A stretch of DNA of 64,000 bases from Pedobacter kyonggii (lineage in GTDB: Bacteria > Bacteroidota > Bacteroidia > Sphingobacteriales > Sphingobacteriaceae). Below, piece by piece: positions 27,481-35,864 of the stretch. The stretch is taken from positions 1 to 64,000 of the forward strand of contig NZ_SIXF01000021.1 of NCBI RefSeq assembly GCF_004310665.1, given 5' to 3'. The position numbers and the translations under genes are program-made. Numbering within the stretch: the stretch's first letter is position 1; every line of letters starts with the position of its first letter. Below the pieces are notes generated by a model, which saw only the letters and a list, made by a program, of their open reading frames with translations, was not told the origin of the DNA and searched no databases.

Positions 27481-28149
27481 CTATTCCTCCATAGCCATAC
27501 GGATCAGTCCATTTACCCTGGAGATATCTTCAGCAGCATTCCCCTTATTTCTCACCGAATGGTTGCGTTTACAGATTTTTCCCAGTTCGGAATCATCGTA
27601 AAACATTTCAGGCTCATCCTCATTGAATATCGCATGATGAACCAGAAAATTAGCGATTACCGGGATGTGTTCAGCTCTAAATGCCATATGCTCCAGATGC
27701 TTTTCAATCTCTTTCCTGATTTCCTGTTCCTCTCCCTTTGCCCCCACAACAAAAGGCAGCAGCACGAAAAACAACATAGCATCATCCTCTACGACTTCCA
27801 CAATCTTTAAAAATTCCTGCCAGCTGAGCAGCGAAAGCATGAAATGCCCACCAGAATTGCCAATAAATACATCATTCAGAAAATACACCACCTCGAATGG
27901 ATGAAATTCAACCACCAGCGTCACCTCTTCATTGATGACAAATGAAAACACCGTGCCATTCCAGGGGCTCACTTCTTCGCCATTTGCGTCCACATCCCCT
28001 GAAACTTCGGTAAACCATTCCTCAGATGGAATCTCGTAATTTTCAGCCACAAATTCGTCCAGCATCTGTTCAGCTTCCGGATCGGATGCGAAAGGAAAAT
28101 TCATCAACAGCAAAATACAAACCTGCGGATCGGTTAATTTAAACTCCAT
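27481..28149 (-). CDS. uncharacterised acidic 222-aa protein
   Basis: Starts MEFKLTDPQVCILLLMNFPF. Soluble and strongly acidic, with many Glu/Asp (EEWFTEVSGDVDANGEE, VVEVVEDDAMLFFVLLPF, FNEDEPEMFYDDSELG). There is no signal peptide and no domain I can name. Size, acidity and a setting next to decayed accessory DNA resemble immunity-type proteins of polymorphic toxin systems, but no toxin gene is adjacent. It follows the frame-disrupted fragment at 28184-28460 on the same strand, 34 bp away. Confidence 0.6.
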   Translation of the reverse strand: MEFKLTDPQVCILLLMNFPFASDPEAEQMLDEFVAENYEIPSEEWFTEVSGDVDANGEEVSPWNGTVFSFVINEEVTLVVEFHPFEVVYFLNDVFIGNSGGHFMLSLLSWQEFLKIVEVVEDDAMLFFVLLPFVVGAKGEEQEIRKEIEKHLEHMAFRAEHIPVIANFLVHHAIFNEDEPEMFYDDSELGKICKRNHSVRNKGNAAEDISRVNGLIRMAMEE

Positions 28150-28183
28150 GAGATCACTTATTATTTGGCAATTTAATTAAATT

Positions 28184-28460
28184 CTAGTATTCGAGCATAT
28201 TAAACAGTATGGCCTCAGGTTCGCTTTCCCCATTAGGGAAGTGAAGAAAGATGTCAAAAATGGTTCTGCGGGAACCATGAAGAATGGCATGTGCCCCTTC
28301 CTCGGAAGGATTCACCAGGTGCAATAACTTTTCGTTCCCAACGATTTCTATTCTGGCATTCTCCATACCTGCCAGTTTTAATCCCCCCTTTATTGATGTA
28401 ATCCTTCCACTCGTTGTATTGTTCAATGCTTTTTTCGGCGTAAAATAGCTCAGCTAGTAG
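28184..28460 (-). pseudogene. frameshifted fragment of an unidentified gene
   Basis: The 3' part reads GGLKLAGMENARIEIVGNEK and on to ILFNMLEY, with only a TTG as possible start (28426). Upstream, a different frame, open from 28460, reads ELFYAEKSIEQYNEWKDYIN and enters the same run of six G (coding strand). Removing one G joins them into one smooth sequence. No ATG precedes the joined frame, so the 5' end is also missing. The parent gene is unknown. It may have formed an operon with the acidic protein downstream. Confidence 0.45.
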
Positions 28461-28553
28461 TTAGACTTGCTTTTTTTAAAAGGAGCGCATGCGTATATTT
28501 GATCCAAAGATTTAGCATAACAAGAAAAAAAGCAAAATTATTTTTACAGTTAA

Positions 28554-28575
28554 GGACAGACCATCTGATCTGCCC
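28554..28575 (-). terminator. weak hairpin after the DUF5107 gene
   Basis: On the minus strand GGGCAGA and TCTGTCC pair (one G-U) around an 8-nt loop, 25 bp after the stop codon. A T-rich stretch follows only after a gap, so termination is uncertain. Confidence 0.35.
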
Positions 28576-28599
28576 TATCATCATTGCCTCATCGAAATA

Positions 28600-31500
28600 T
28601 TATTGTTGAGCCAGACTTTCTGTAATGTTTTTTTTATGAAGGGTCACGCCAAGATGACTTTTTTCGATAGCCAAAACTTCATTAAAAGAGGCAATGGCCG
28701 ACTCCATATGTTTTAAACCTAAATAACCCAGTCCTTGCATATACAAACAATGTATTTTATTACGTTTATCAAGATCATCTTCCCAAATGGTTAAATCCGG
28801 TAGCGATACGGCAAAATAATCGATGGTTACTTTATCATCTAAATGTTCCTTTGCATAATTGACCAATTTTTGGAAACGTAAATCCGCTTCCTGTTTTCTA
28901 TTTAGCTGAAGTAGCGCCAGTCCCTGGTAGAAAATCTTATCTGGCTGCTGGTCGTTATAAAAGATTGCAGCAGCAGGTTCGCTTAATCCAGTTGCTGCTT
29001 TTTCCCAATTATTGCCGGCAGAGCTTAAATCATTCAATTTTTCAAACGCAACACCCAACCAATAAAATATATCATTTTCCTGTGCGCCGGTTAACTTCCC
29101 CTCTGCCAGGTTATGCGGATAATCTCGTGCGTCATTAAGGCATTTGATTCCTCCACTGCAATCCCCATCAGCAATGGCCTGTTTCGCCATTTCTACCAAG
29201 GCTGTCACATACTGGATGGCTACTTTCCCCTCACCACCTTCCCATGGATGGAAAACCCTATTCTCTAATAAATCAAGAGCTTGCTGATGTTTGCCCCTAA
29301 GATTCAAAAGGGTTACATATTCGAGGTAAACATCATCCCGCTGGCTCACGAGCCCCTTATTTTCTTCAAGGAAATTAAACCGGAAGCTAAGGTCTTTATT
29401 TAGCCGCTTATACAATTGATCTAGCTCCATCAAGATGCGGGCGTCACTTTTATCAAGCGAAAATGCCTTTTCCAATAAGGTTACCGCCTGCTCCTGTTTA
29501 TCGGTTTTATTGTAATAGGCCAAAGCCAGGTTACGATAAACAGTTGGGAAGTTCGGGTCGATCACAATGGATTTCTCCCAACAGGTGATTGCCTCGTCAT
29601 AGTGTTTAAAGGCATACCAGAAATTACCCAGATAATAAGGTGCCTTGGCATCGTTCAGGTTTTCCGCTATTGCATGGTTCAAGGCCAGAACCGCCTCTAT
29701 CTGATTTGGAAAACAATACTTTGGATTGGCGGCAGCAGCTTTATAAGATGTGGTTTTCGCTAATTTTCCGTTACCGTTTTTACTGTAAAACCAGGCCAGA
29801 TAATAGTAGGCCAATGGATAAACATCTTTCTGCAGTTCGATACCAGAATTTAAAAGCAAGATAGCTTCATTATATAAACCTGCACCTGCATAGTCAAGCG
29901 CATACTCAATATAATTGTGAATATTTTTTCGGATCAATGCATGTATTTCAGTTAAATCGTCTGGCTTTTCCGATAAAAGATATTTTTCGAAGCGGATACC
30001 AAAATTAAAGTGGTCGTTCACCAGATAAGCTTCCACGGCTGCTACAGCTTTTTCTGTTCTGCCCAGTTTACGTAAGATCATTACGTGTAAGTGCAGGGCC
30101 TTTTCGTCGTTGGTGTTTTTTGAAATGGCTTTTTCGACATGCGTTAAAGCACTTTCCAGATCACCTTTAATCACATCAAGCTTTGCGATATTAAAATAAC
30201 CCTGGTTCTGCCAGGCAGCATTCCAGATCGATTTATAGAATGCATCGTAGGCTTCTTCCAATTTATCCTGAAACTTTAACGATAAACCCAGGTTAAAATA
30301 AGGTTCGCCCTCATAAGGATTCGGATTGCGTGCGGTAAGGGTTTTAATGGCCTTTTTAAAATAGGCTTCCGATTCGGAGAATTTGCCCCTGCGTAACTTT
30401 AAAAGTCCTACGGCATTATTGCATCTGATGTCGCCATCATCCCTTCTTAAAGCCTCGTTATAATAATCAAAAGGATTATAAATAGCATGACGGTATTGTT
30501 CCAGATGCAGTCCGGTCAAGAACAGTTGTTCATTGTTTTCGATGTCTGCAGGCGCCTTTGCAGGGCTTGCAGCTTCGGGGATATCGTTTTCATTTTCACC
30601 TTCCCATTTCCAATCCACTAGAACATAACCTTTTTCGTCCGTAACGGTGATCTGCAATTGTTCAGGATTTCCGTCAAAAGCAATTTCTTTTTCATAAGAT
30701 ACCGTCGGTGCTGCATCGTATTGATCGTTCAATAACTCGCGGTCACCATCTTTCAATACAATTTTAGTATGGGGATAAAGTCCCGTGGTATATACCTTAA
30801 CAGTCAGTTTTCCTTCTACCTGTTCAATATTAAGCATGGCATTTTTGGTGGCATTTTTAACCACGCCCAAATCGCGGTATGGCATATAATACTGTACAAA
30901 ATCTTTGTATTCGCCCGGCATGATCCACGAAAAATCGGGCTGATTATCGGTATAAACTCCACACATCAGTTCAATATATGGTCCATCTTCGTCGGTAAGA
31001 TTGCGGTCCCAGGCCTGCCCGAAATCACCGTTGCCCCATGTCCATTGTTTTTTACCGGGAGAAATATGATGATTGGCGACGTGAAGCAATCCGCCTTTAC
31101 TATCGTTCTCATATCCCCCCACAAAATTATATTTAGACGAAACCGCCATATAAGAGGTTGGAACAGGTATATTTTTATAACGCGAGATATCGGTACCCGG
31201 CGAATAATCTACTTTATAATAAGTTCCCTTTGCAATCGGGAAAGAAGAAACATCACGTTTTCCGTGGTCAAAAACCGCATTTACATCAGGCGGAAAAACA
31301 GACTGGTAATCGTCGTTAACTTTTACAGCAGGGTTTGCCCACCACAAAAATGTTTGTGGGAAAGGTGTTCTGTTATACAGTTGACCTTTGATTTCGAGAT
31401 AGTTTTTATCGGGATACAGGGTAAAACCAATGGTTCCTTTTGTGCGGAACATCCTTTCTACTTCACTGCACCAAACCGTTGCACTGCCATCTTCATTTTC

Positions 31501-31905
31501 TTCAAATAAAGAGTCAACCGGATCGAAGGTAGAAGGGCGGTGGTGCTGCGGCCAGTTAAATTCGATACCACCGGAAATCCACGGACCGGTCAAACCGACT
31601 AAGGCCGGTTTGATCACCTGGTTATAATAGATGAAATGACGGTTTTTGGTCTTATCAAAAGCCATCTGTACCCTCCCGCCCAGTTCGGGCAGGATCATGA
31701 TCTTTACAAAATCATTTTCCAGGTAAACAGCCTCATAGGATTTATCTATTTTCTCATCGGCAATTTTCTCGATCACAGGATAAGGATAAACGGCACCACT
31801 ACTTCCCTGATACACTCTTTTTTCAATAAATACCGGATTCTTTTCCGGGAGGCCAACCTCATAGGTTGGGATAATAACAGCTTCTGTCCAAACTTTAACT
31901 TTCAT
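28600..31905 (-). CDS. DUF5107 domain protein with C-terminal TPR array
   Basis: 1101 residues without a signal peptide, so probably cytoplasmic. The N-terminal third is the DUF5107 domain, a beta-sandwich resembling aldose-epimerase/glycosidase supersandwiches: MILPELGGRVQMAFDKTKN, TGPWISGGIEFNWPQHHRP, NRTPFPQTFLWWANPAVKVN, HHISPGKKQWTWGNGDFGQ and WIMPGEYKDFVQYYMPYR. Residues ~460-1090 are tetratricopeptide repeats (PYYLGNFWYAFKHYDEAI, PTVYRNLALAYYNKTDKQEQ). The catalytic role of DUF5107 is not established here. It shares the promoter at 33373-33403 with the sugar porter and is likely to process the imported sugar of PUL 2. Confidence 0.88.
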   Translation of the reverse strand: MKVKVWTEAVIIPTYEVGLPEKNPVFIEKRVYQGSSGAVYPYPVIEKIADEKIDKSYEAVYLENDFVKIMILPELGGRVQMAFDKTKNRHFIYYNQVIKPALVGLTGPWISGGIEFNWPQHHRPSTFDPVDSLFEENEDGSATVWCSEVERMFRTKGTIGFTLYPDKNYLEIKGQLYNRTPFPQTFLWWANPAVKVNDDYQSVFPPDVNAVFDHGKRDVSSFPIAKGTYYKVDYSPGTDISRYKNIPVPTSYMAVSSKYNFVGGYENDSKGGLLHVANHHISPGKKQWTWGNGDFGQAWDRNLTDEDGPYIELMCGVYTDNQPDFSWIMPGEYKDFVQYYMPYRDLGVVKNATKNAMLNIEQVEGKLTVKVYTTGLYPHTKIVLKDGDRELLNDQYDAAPTVSYEKEIAFDGNPEQLQITVTDEKGYVLVDWKWEGENENDIPEAASPAKAPADIENNEQLFLTGLHLEQYRHAIYNPFDYYNEALRRDDGDIRCNNAVGLLKLRRGKFSESEAYFKKAIKTLTARNPNPYEGEPYFNLGLSLKFQDKLEEAYDAFYKSIWNAAWQNQGYFNIAKLDVIKGDLESALTHVEKAISKNTNDEKALHLHVMILRKLGRTEKAVAAVEAYLVNDHFNFGIRFEKYLLSEKPDDLTEIHALIRKNIHNYIEYALDYAGAGLYNEAILLLNSGIELQKDVYPLAYYYLAWFYSKNGNGKLAKTTSYKAAAANPKYCFPNQIEAVLALNHAIAENLNDAKAPYYLGNFWYAFKHYDEAITCWEKSIVIDPNFPTVYRNLALAYYNKTDKQEQAVTLLEKAFSLDKSDARILMELDQLYKRLNKDLSFRFNFLEENKGLVSQRDDVYLEYVTLLNLRGKHQQALDLLENRVFHPWEGGEGKVAIQYVTALVEMAKQAIADGDCSGGIKCLNDARDYPHNLAEGKLTGAQENDIFYWLGVAFEKLNDLSSAGNNWEKAATGLSEPAAAIFYNDQQPDKIFYQGLALLQLNRKQEADLRFQKLVNYAKEHLDDKVTIDYFAVSLPDLTIWEDDLDKRNKIHCLYMQGLGYLGLKHMESAIASFNEVLAIEKSHLGVTLHKKNITESLAQQ

Positions 31906-31976
31906 ATTCCGAATGAGTATTTTATATTTTGATAGGTCTTTTTAATAAGGAAATCTGATTACAGTAAACTTTAAGG

Positions 31977-33326
31977 TTAATGTCCGATCAAACTCGTTTC
32001 CAACTCTTCTAAAGTCTGCCCTTTGGTTTCTTTAACTTTGCGTTTTACAAAGAAGAAACCGGCCAAACAGATTACGGCATACAGGTAGAATGGTCCGAAT
32101 GCACCGAGCCATTTCGCCAAAATCGGGAAGGTAAATACTAGAACGAAATAAGCACTCCAAAGGGCTACAATAGCTACGGACGAAGCTTTACCCCTAATAC
32201 TATTGGGAAAAATTTCTGAAATGAGCACCCAGGTTACCGGGGCCAATGAAGTGGCATAAGTAGCGATGGCTAGCAACACGAAAACCGACACCAGGTTCGC
32301 CTGTGCGTTGCTCTGCAAAAGGAAAGCCAGGATGATATACAATATAGAAAGCCCTAAAGAACCGATGAGCATCAACGGCCTCCGCCCCAGTTTATCTACC
32401 TGCCACATCGCAATGATGGTAAATACGAGGTTCACGATGCCGATGGCAACTGTTTCGAAAAGCTGGCGGTCTAAATTGGCACCAACGGCTTCGAAAATCG
32501 TTGAGGTATAGTTAAACACTACATTAATACCGCATAACTGTTGAAAAACGGCTAAAGTGATACCCACTACTACCGCAGGACGGATGGCCTTTGCGAAAAC
32601 AGCGCTGTAAGTCTGTTTTTCTCCCCCGCCGTCCATTGAGGTGCTAATTTTGGCAAAAGTCTGTTCTGCAAAATAAGAATTACCGATCTTGTTCAGTACT
32701 TTCTTGGCCTGATCTATCCTGCCGGCTTTGATCAGCCAACGTGGACTTTCAGGTAACCATAAAACACCTAATAAAAACAGTGCAGCAGGAACGGTTCCTA
32801 AACCGAACATCCAGCGCCAGGCATTTACCCCATAATCTGCCAGTTTATAATTGATCAAATTGGTAACTAAAATCCCAATTACCACGGTAAGCTGATTAAT
32901 TGCTACATTCCTACCGCGTTTTTCGGGCGGAGAAACCTCGGCGATATACATAGGACTTAACATGGAAGCCATACCCACACCGACTCCTGCGGCAAAACGC
33001 ATGAGGATAAAAACAGTAAGGTTGTGAGCGAGCGCCATTCCTATAGAGGATACAGCAAATATTAATGCAGCCAGCATTAATCCTGGCTTGCGGCCTTTGC
33101 TATCGGCAATATTTCCCGCCATTACACAACCAAGTATACAGCCCAATGCAAGAGATCCCGTAAGAAAACCTTCCCAATAGGCATTCAGTGCAAATTCGGT
33201 ACGCAAAAAGGGTAAAGCACCTGATATTACAGCAAAATCGAAACCGAAAAGGTATCCGCCCAGTGCCGATATAAAAGATATCCCTAAAATATAAGTGTTA
33301 TTGTAAGAAATAGTTTGATTATCCAT
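31977..33326 (-). CDS. MFS sugar porter (proton-sugar symporter)
   Basis: 449 residues, 12 transmembrane helices, inner membrane. Sugar-porter marks are GGYLFGFDFAVISGALPF, ADSKGRKPGLMLAALI, MYIAEVSPPEKRGRNVAINQ, the loop PESPRWLI, QLCGINVVFNYTSTI and VDKLGRRPLMLIGSLG, as in XylE/GalP/GLUT-type carriers. I use ATG 33326 (MDNQTISYNN) because the consensus promoter at 33373-33403 covers the longer alternative start at 33374. It probably carries galactose or a related monosaccharide released by the PUL 2 enzymes. It lies 71 bp upstream of the DUF5107 gene, which it likely co-transcribes. Confidence 0.92.
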   Translation of the reverse strand: MDNQTISYNNTYILGISFISALGGYLFGFDFAVISGALPFLRTEFALNAYWEGFLTGSLALGCILGCVMAGNIADSKGRKPGLMLAALIFAVSSIGMALAHNLTVFILMRFAAGVGVGMASMLSPMYIAEVSPPEKRGRNVAINQLTVVIGILVTNLINYKLADYGVNAWRWMFGLGTVPAALFLLGVLWLPESPRWLIKAGRIDQAKKVLNKIGNSYFAEQTFAKISTSMDGGGEKQTYSAVFAKAIRPAVVVGITLAVFQQLCGINVVFNYTSTIFEAVGANLDRQLFETVAIGIVNLVFTIIAMWQVDKLGRRPLMLIGSLGLSILYIILAFLLQSNAQANLVSVFVLLAIATYATSLAPVTWVLISEIFPNSIRGKASSVAIVALWSAYFVLVFTFPILAKWLGAFGPFYLYAVICLAGFFFVKRKVKETKGQTLEELETSLIGH

Positions 33327-33372
33327 TATAACTAGTATTTGGTTAGCAGATCCACAATAAAATCTGACTTTC

Positions 33373-33403
33373 AAAACTAGTTATCCAATATTAACAATCA
33401 AAT
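33373..33403 (-). promoter_or_regulatory. Bacteroidota-type promoter for the sugar porter/DUF5107 unit
   Basis: Minus-strand TTTG (33400-33403), 19 nt, TAGTTTTG (33373-33380), an exact match to TTTG N19-21 TAnnTTTG. The start site would fall near 33365, leaving a leader of about 40 nt before ATG 33326. Together with the terminator at 33566-33598 it separates this unit from the GH operon. Confidence 0.8.
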
Positions 33404-33565
33404 AGCCTATCAAGGCAATTTAATGGATAATTAACGCAATCACATGGACAATACTATCCAGGTAAACAACCACAATCTTCAGGCCTTTCAAAAATAAAAA
33501 TGAGTTTCCTTGAGTGCAACTGATTTCATAACCGCATAACCCCATTGCTTAAACGGGATTCCAAT

Positions 33566-33598
33566 GAAAAAGCCGCAGAACCCACCAGGTCCTACGGC
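33566..33598 (-). terminator. intrinsic terminator at the end of the PUL 2 enzyme operon
   Basis: Minus-strand hairpin with outer pairing GCCG/CGGC and an interrupted inner stem (GCCGTAGGACC with GGTTCTGCGGC), followed at once by five T. It lies about 55 bp after the GH36 stop codon and closes the operon that begins at susC (49015). Confidence 0.72.
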
Positions 33599-33653
33599 AA
33601 TATGCGTAAATATAACCCATCATACAAGGGCTTAGAATATTTTTTTTATGGAG

Positions 33654-35831
33654 CTACAGGGCTTCCATCTTCAGAATCACACTAGTCCTACTTTGGTTTA
33701 CATCAGGGTTAAACCCAATTTTCATCAGGAAATCCCCCGTATAGGTTTTGTTATTGTCTATTGATGATCTGGTGCCAGGATAAACGTTGATTTCGGAGAT
33801 TTTATACTTTTTAGCAGCATCCAAACCATTAAATCTTATCGGCAGTTTACTTCCCTCCCCATAGCGGCTGTTTACAAGATAGTTGAACACGATACCTGTT
33901 TTTTTATCTTCGCTGAGGTACAACATCGAGGCCACACTGCTTTCCCGTGGGTTTGAAAGCCTATACTGATCGCCCTGCCAGATCACCGATTTAACATCAT
34001 TGTATGTCTTAATGGCGTCCTGACAAAACTGAAGATCATTTGGAGATAAATGGCTAACCACAATATCGAAGCCCATTTTTCCCATCATGGCAACATCGGT
34101 ACGGAACTTGATCGGCTGTTTACCCCAATCGGTGACATGGTTGGAACTCGAAATGGCTGGGTAGAAATAAGAATATTCCCATTGCATAAAAATACGCTCC
34201 AATGGATCAGTATTGTCGCTTGGCCAAAATTCGGTGAAGTATTGTAAAGCACCATAATCTACTCTACCGCCACCACCAGAGCATAACATCATCGGTACGG
34301 TTGGATATTTCTTTCTGATGCGTTCGAGCACTTTGTACAATCCGCGCACATATTCAATATAAAAATGTGATTGGTTTTTAAGGGTTGCCGAATGCGCATT
34401 ATAAATTACCGCATTACAGTCCCATTTGATGTAAGCCAGTTCGGGGTTTTTGGTAAAAAGATCATTAACCACGCCGAAAACAAAATCCTGTACTTTCGGA
34501 TTGGTTAAATCGAGTACCAATTGATTACGGAAATAAAACTCTTCCCTTTTTGCTTCTTTAACCACCCAATCAGGATGTTTTTCATAAAGTTCACTTTTAG
34601 GATTCACCATTTCAGGCTCGATCCAGATCCCGAATTTCACGTCGTTGTTTTTGGCCTCTTTAACCAGTGAGGCAATGCCGTTTGGCAATTTCTTTTTATT
34701 TTCGTCCCAATCGCCCAGGCCTGCAACATCGCCGTTCCGTGGATATTTGTTGGCAAACCAGCCATCATCCAATAAAAACATATCGACACCAAGTTTCTTG
34801 GTGTCTTTTATCAATCCGAATAGTTTGTTCTCGTCGAAATCAAAATAAGTGGCTTCCCAGTTGTTCAACAAAGTCAGGCGTGTGCCTTTGCCATCCAATA
34901 AGCGGTAATTACGTGCCCAGGTTTGCAGGTTTCTGCTTGCGGTACCTTTGCCGGTGCTGGATAAAGTGGTCAGGAAAGTCGGCGTGGTAAAAACCTCATT
35001 CGGTTTTAGGGTATACGCCGATGCGTAATTGTTGATACCTGAAATAATCCTCAGATTATCCAGGTGATCGAGTTCCAGATCGGTGCGGAAGTTACCACTA
35101 TACGCCAGGGTGCCATAAAGCACAGTGCCTTCATTTTCTGTAGCAGGCTTATCCATCGATACCATAAAAACAGAAGGCTGGAACAGGTTGGCACGGGTAC
35201 CGAGTTTCGAATCGAGTGTTTTTATCCCGTGCGTGATCTTCGTTTCTTCGGGCTGCATTTCTTTTGCCCAGTCGCCGTGGTACTGGGTAAGGAAAAAGGA
35301 ACCTCCCCTTAAATAAAGATTTGCAGAAGCAAATTTGTGCAAGGTTACATTGCCCTTCTCATTATTTCTGATCTCGCTCCATTGTTCCACCACATTTTCG
35401 TTATAATAAACTTTATAGTAAAGGATAGTTTCGAGGTTATATGCAGGATCTTTTAACACAATACTGGTGATGGAAACATTATTGGATTCTTTTTTCACAC
35501 TGTGGCTAACATAATGCAGATCGAGTGAATTGTTTCCATCTGCATGGGTAACGGTAATAGCCGGCTCAAATAAATTTCTTGATCCTGAAGTGCTATAGGC
35601 GGCATCATTAACCCCCGTATAATCACTCCCCTGCTTATATGCATTTGTAATGTTGGCGTAATCGCTTGGCTTAGCCAGCTTTTGCCCGTAATACACCATT
35701 TTAACGTTGGTTTTGATATCTGCCTGTAGAACAATGGCATTTTCTTTGGTTTCTATGGGTATAACCGTTTGCGATTTTACCTCGAGCAAGCATAACATTA
35801 GGCCTGAAAATAAAGTGACTGATAATTTCAT
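33654..35831 (-). CDS. GH36 alpha-galactosidase
   Basis: A 725-aa exported retaining alpha-galactosidase with signal peptide MKLSVTLFSGLMLCLLEVKS. An N-terminal beta-supersandwich (~25-300) is followed by a TIM barrel (~310-640) with FLLDDGWFANKYPRNGD, FGIWIEPEMVNPKSELYEKH, the nucleophile in AYIKWDCNAVIYN (D471), LCSGGGGRVDYGAL and the acid/base in EFWPSDNTDPLERI (D539). These are the standard GH36 residues and the length is usual. It is the last gene of the PUL 2 operon, 33 bp after GH97, and releases terminal alpha-D-galactose, probably in the periplasm. Confidence 0.94.
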   Translation of the reverse strand: MKLSVTLFSGLMLCLLEVKSQTVIPIETKENAIVLQADIKTNVKMVYYGQKLAKPSDYANITNAYKQGSDYTGVNDAAYSTSGSRNLFEPAITVTHADGNNSLDLHYVSHSVKKESNNVSITSIVLKDPAYNLETILYYKVYYNENVVEQWSEIRNNEKGNVTLHKFASANLYLRGGSFFLTQYHGDWAKEMQPEETKITHGIKTLDSKLGTRANLFQPSVFMVSMDKPATENEGTVLYGTLAYSGNFRTDLELDHLDNLRIISGINNYASAYTLKPNEVFTTPTFLTTLSSTGKGTASRNLQTWARNYRLLDGKGTRLTLLNNWEATYFDFDENKLFGLIKDTKKLGVDMFLLDDGWFANKYPRNGDVAGLGDWDENKKKLPNGIASLVKEAKNNDVKFGIWIEPEMVNPKSELYEKHPDWVVKEAKREEFYFRNQLVLDLTNPKVQDFVFGVVNDLFTKNPELAYIKWDCNAVIYNAHSATLKNQSHFYIEYVRGLYKVLERIRKKYPTVPMMLCSGGGGRVDYGALQYFTEFWPSDNTDPLERIFMQWEYSYFYPAISSSNHVTDWGKQPIKFRTDVAMMGKMGFDIVVSHLSPNDLQFCQDAIKTYNDVKSVIWQGDQYRLSNPRESSVASMLYLSEDKKTGIVFNYLVNSRYGEGSKLPIRFNGLDAAKKYKISEINVYPGTRSSIDNNKTYTGDFLMKIGFNPDVNQSRTSVILKMEAL

Positions 35832-35864
35832 ATAATATAGGTTCTCTGAATAAACGATCTGTAA

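Noticed and set aside
30769-31509. 246-codon plus-strand frame inside the DUF5107 gene
   Set aside because: Lies fully antisense to a well-supported domain; length follows from the codon bias of the opposite strand.
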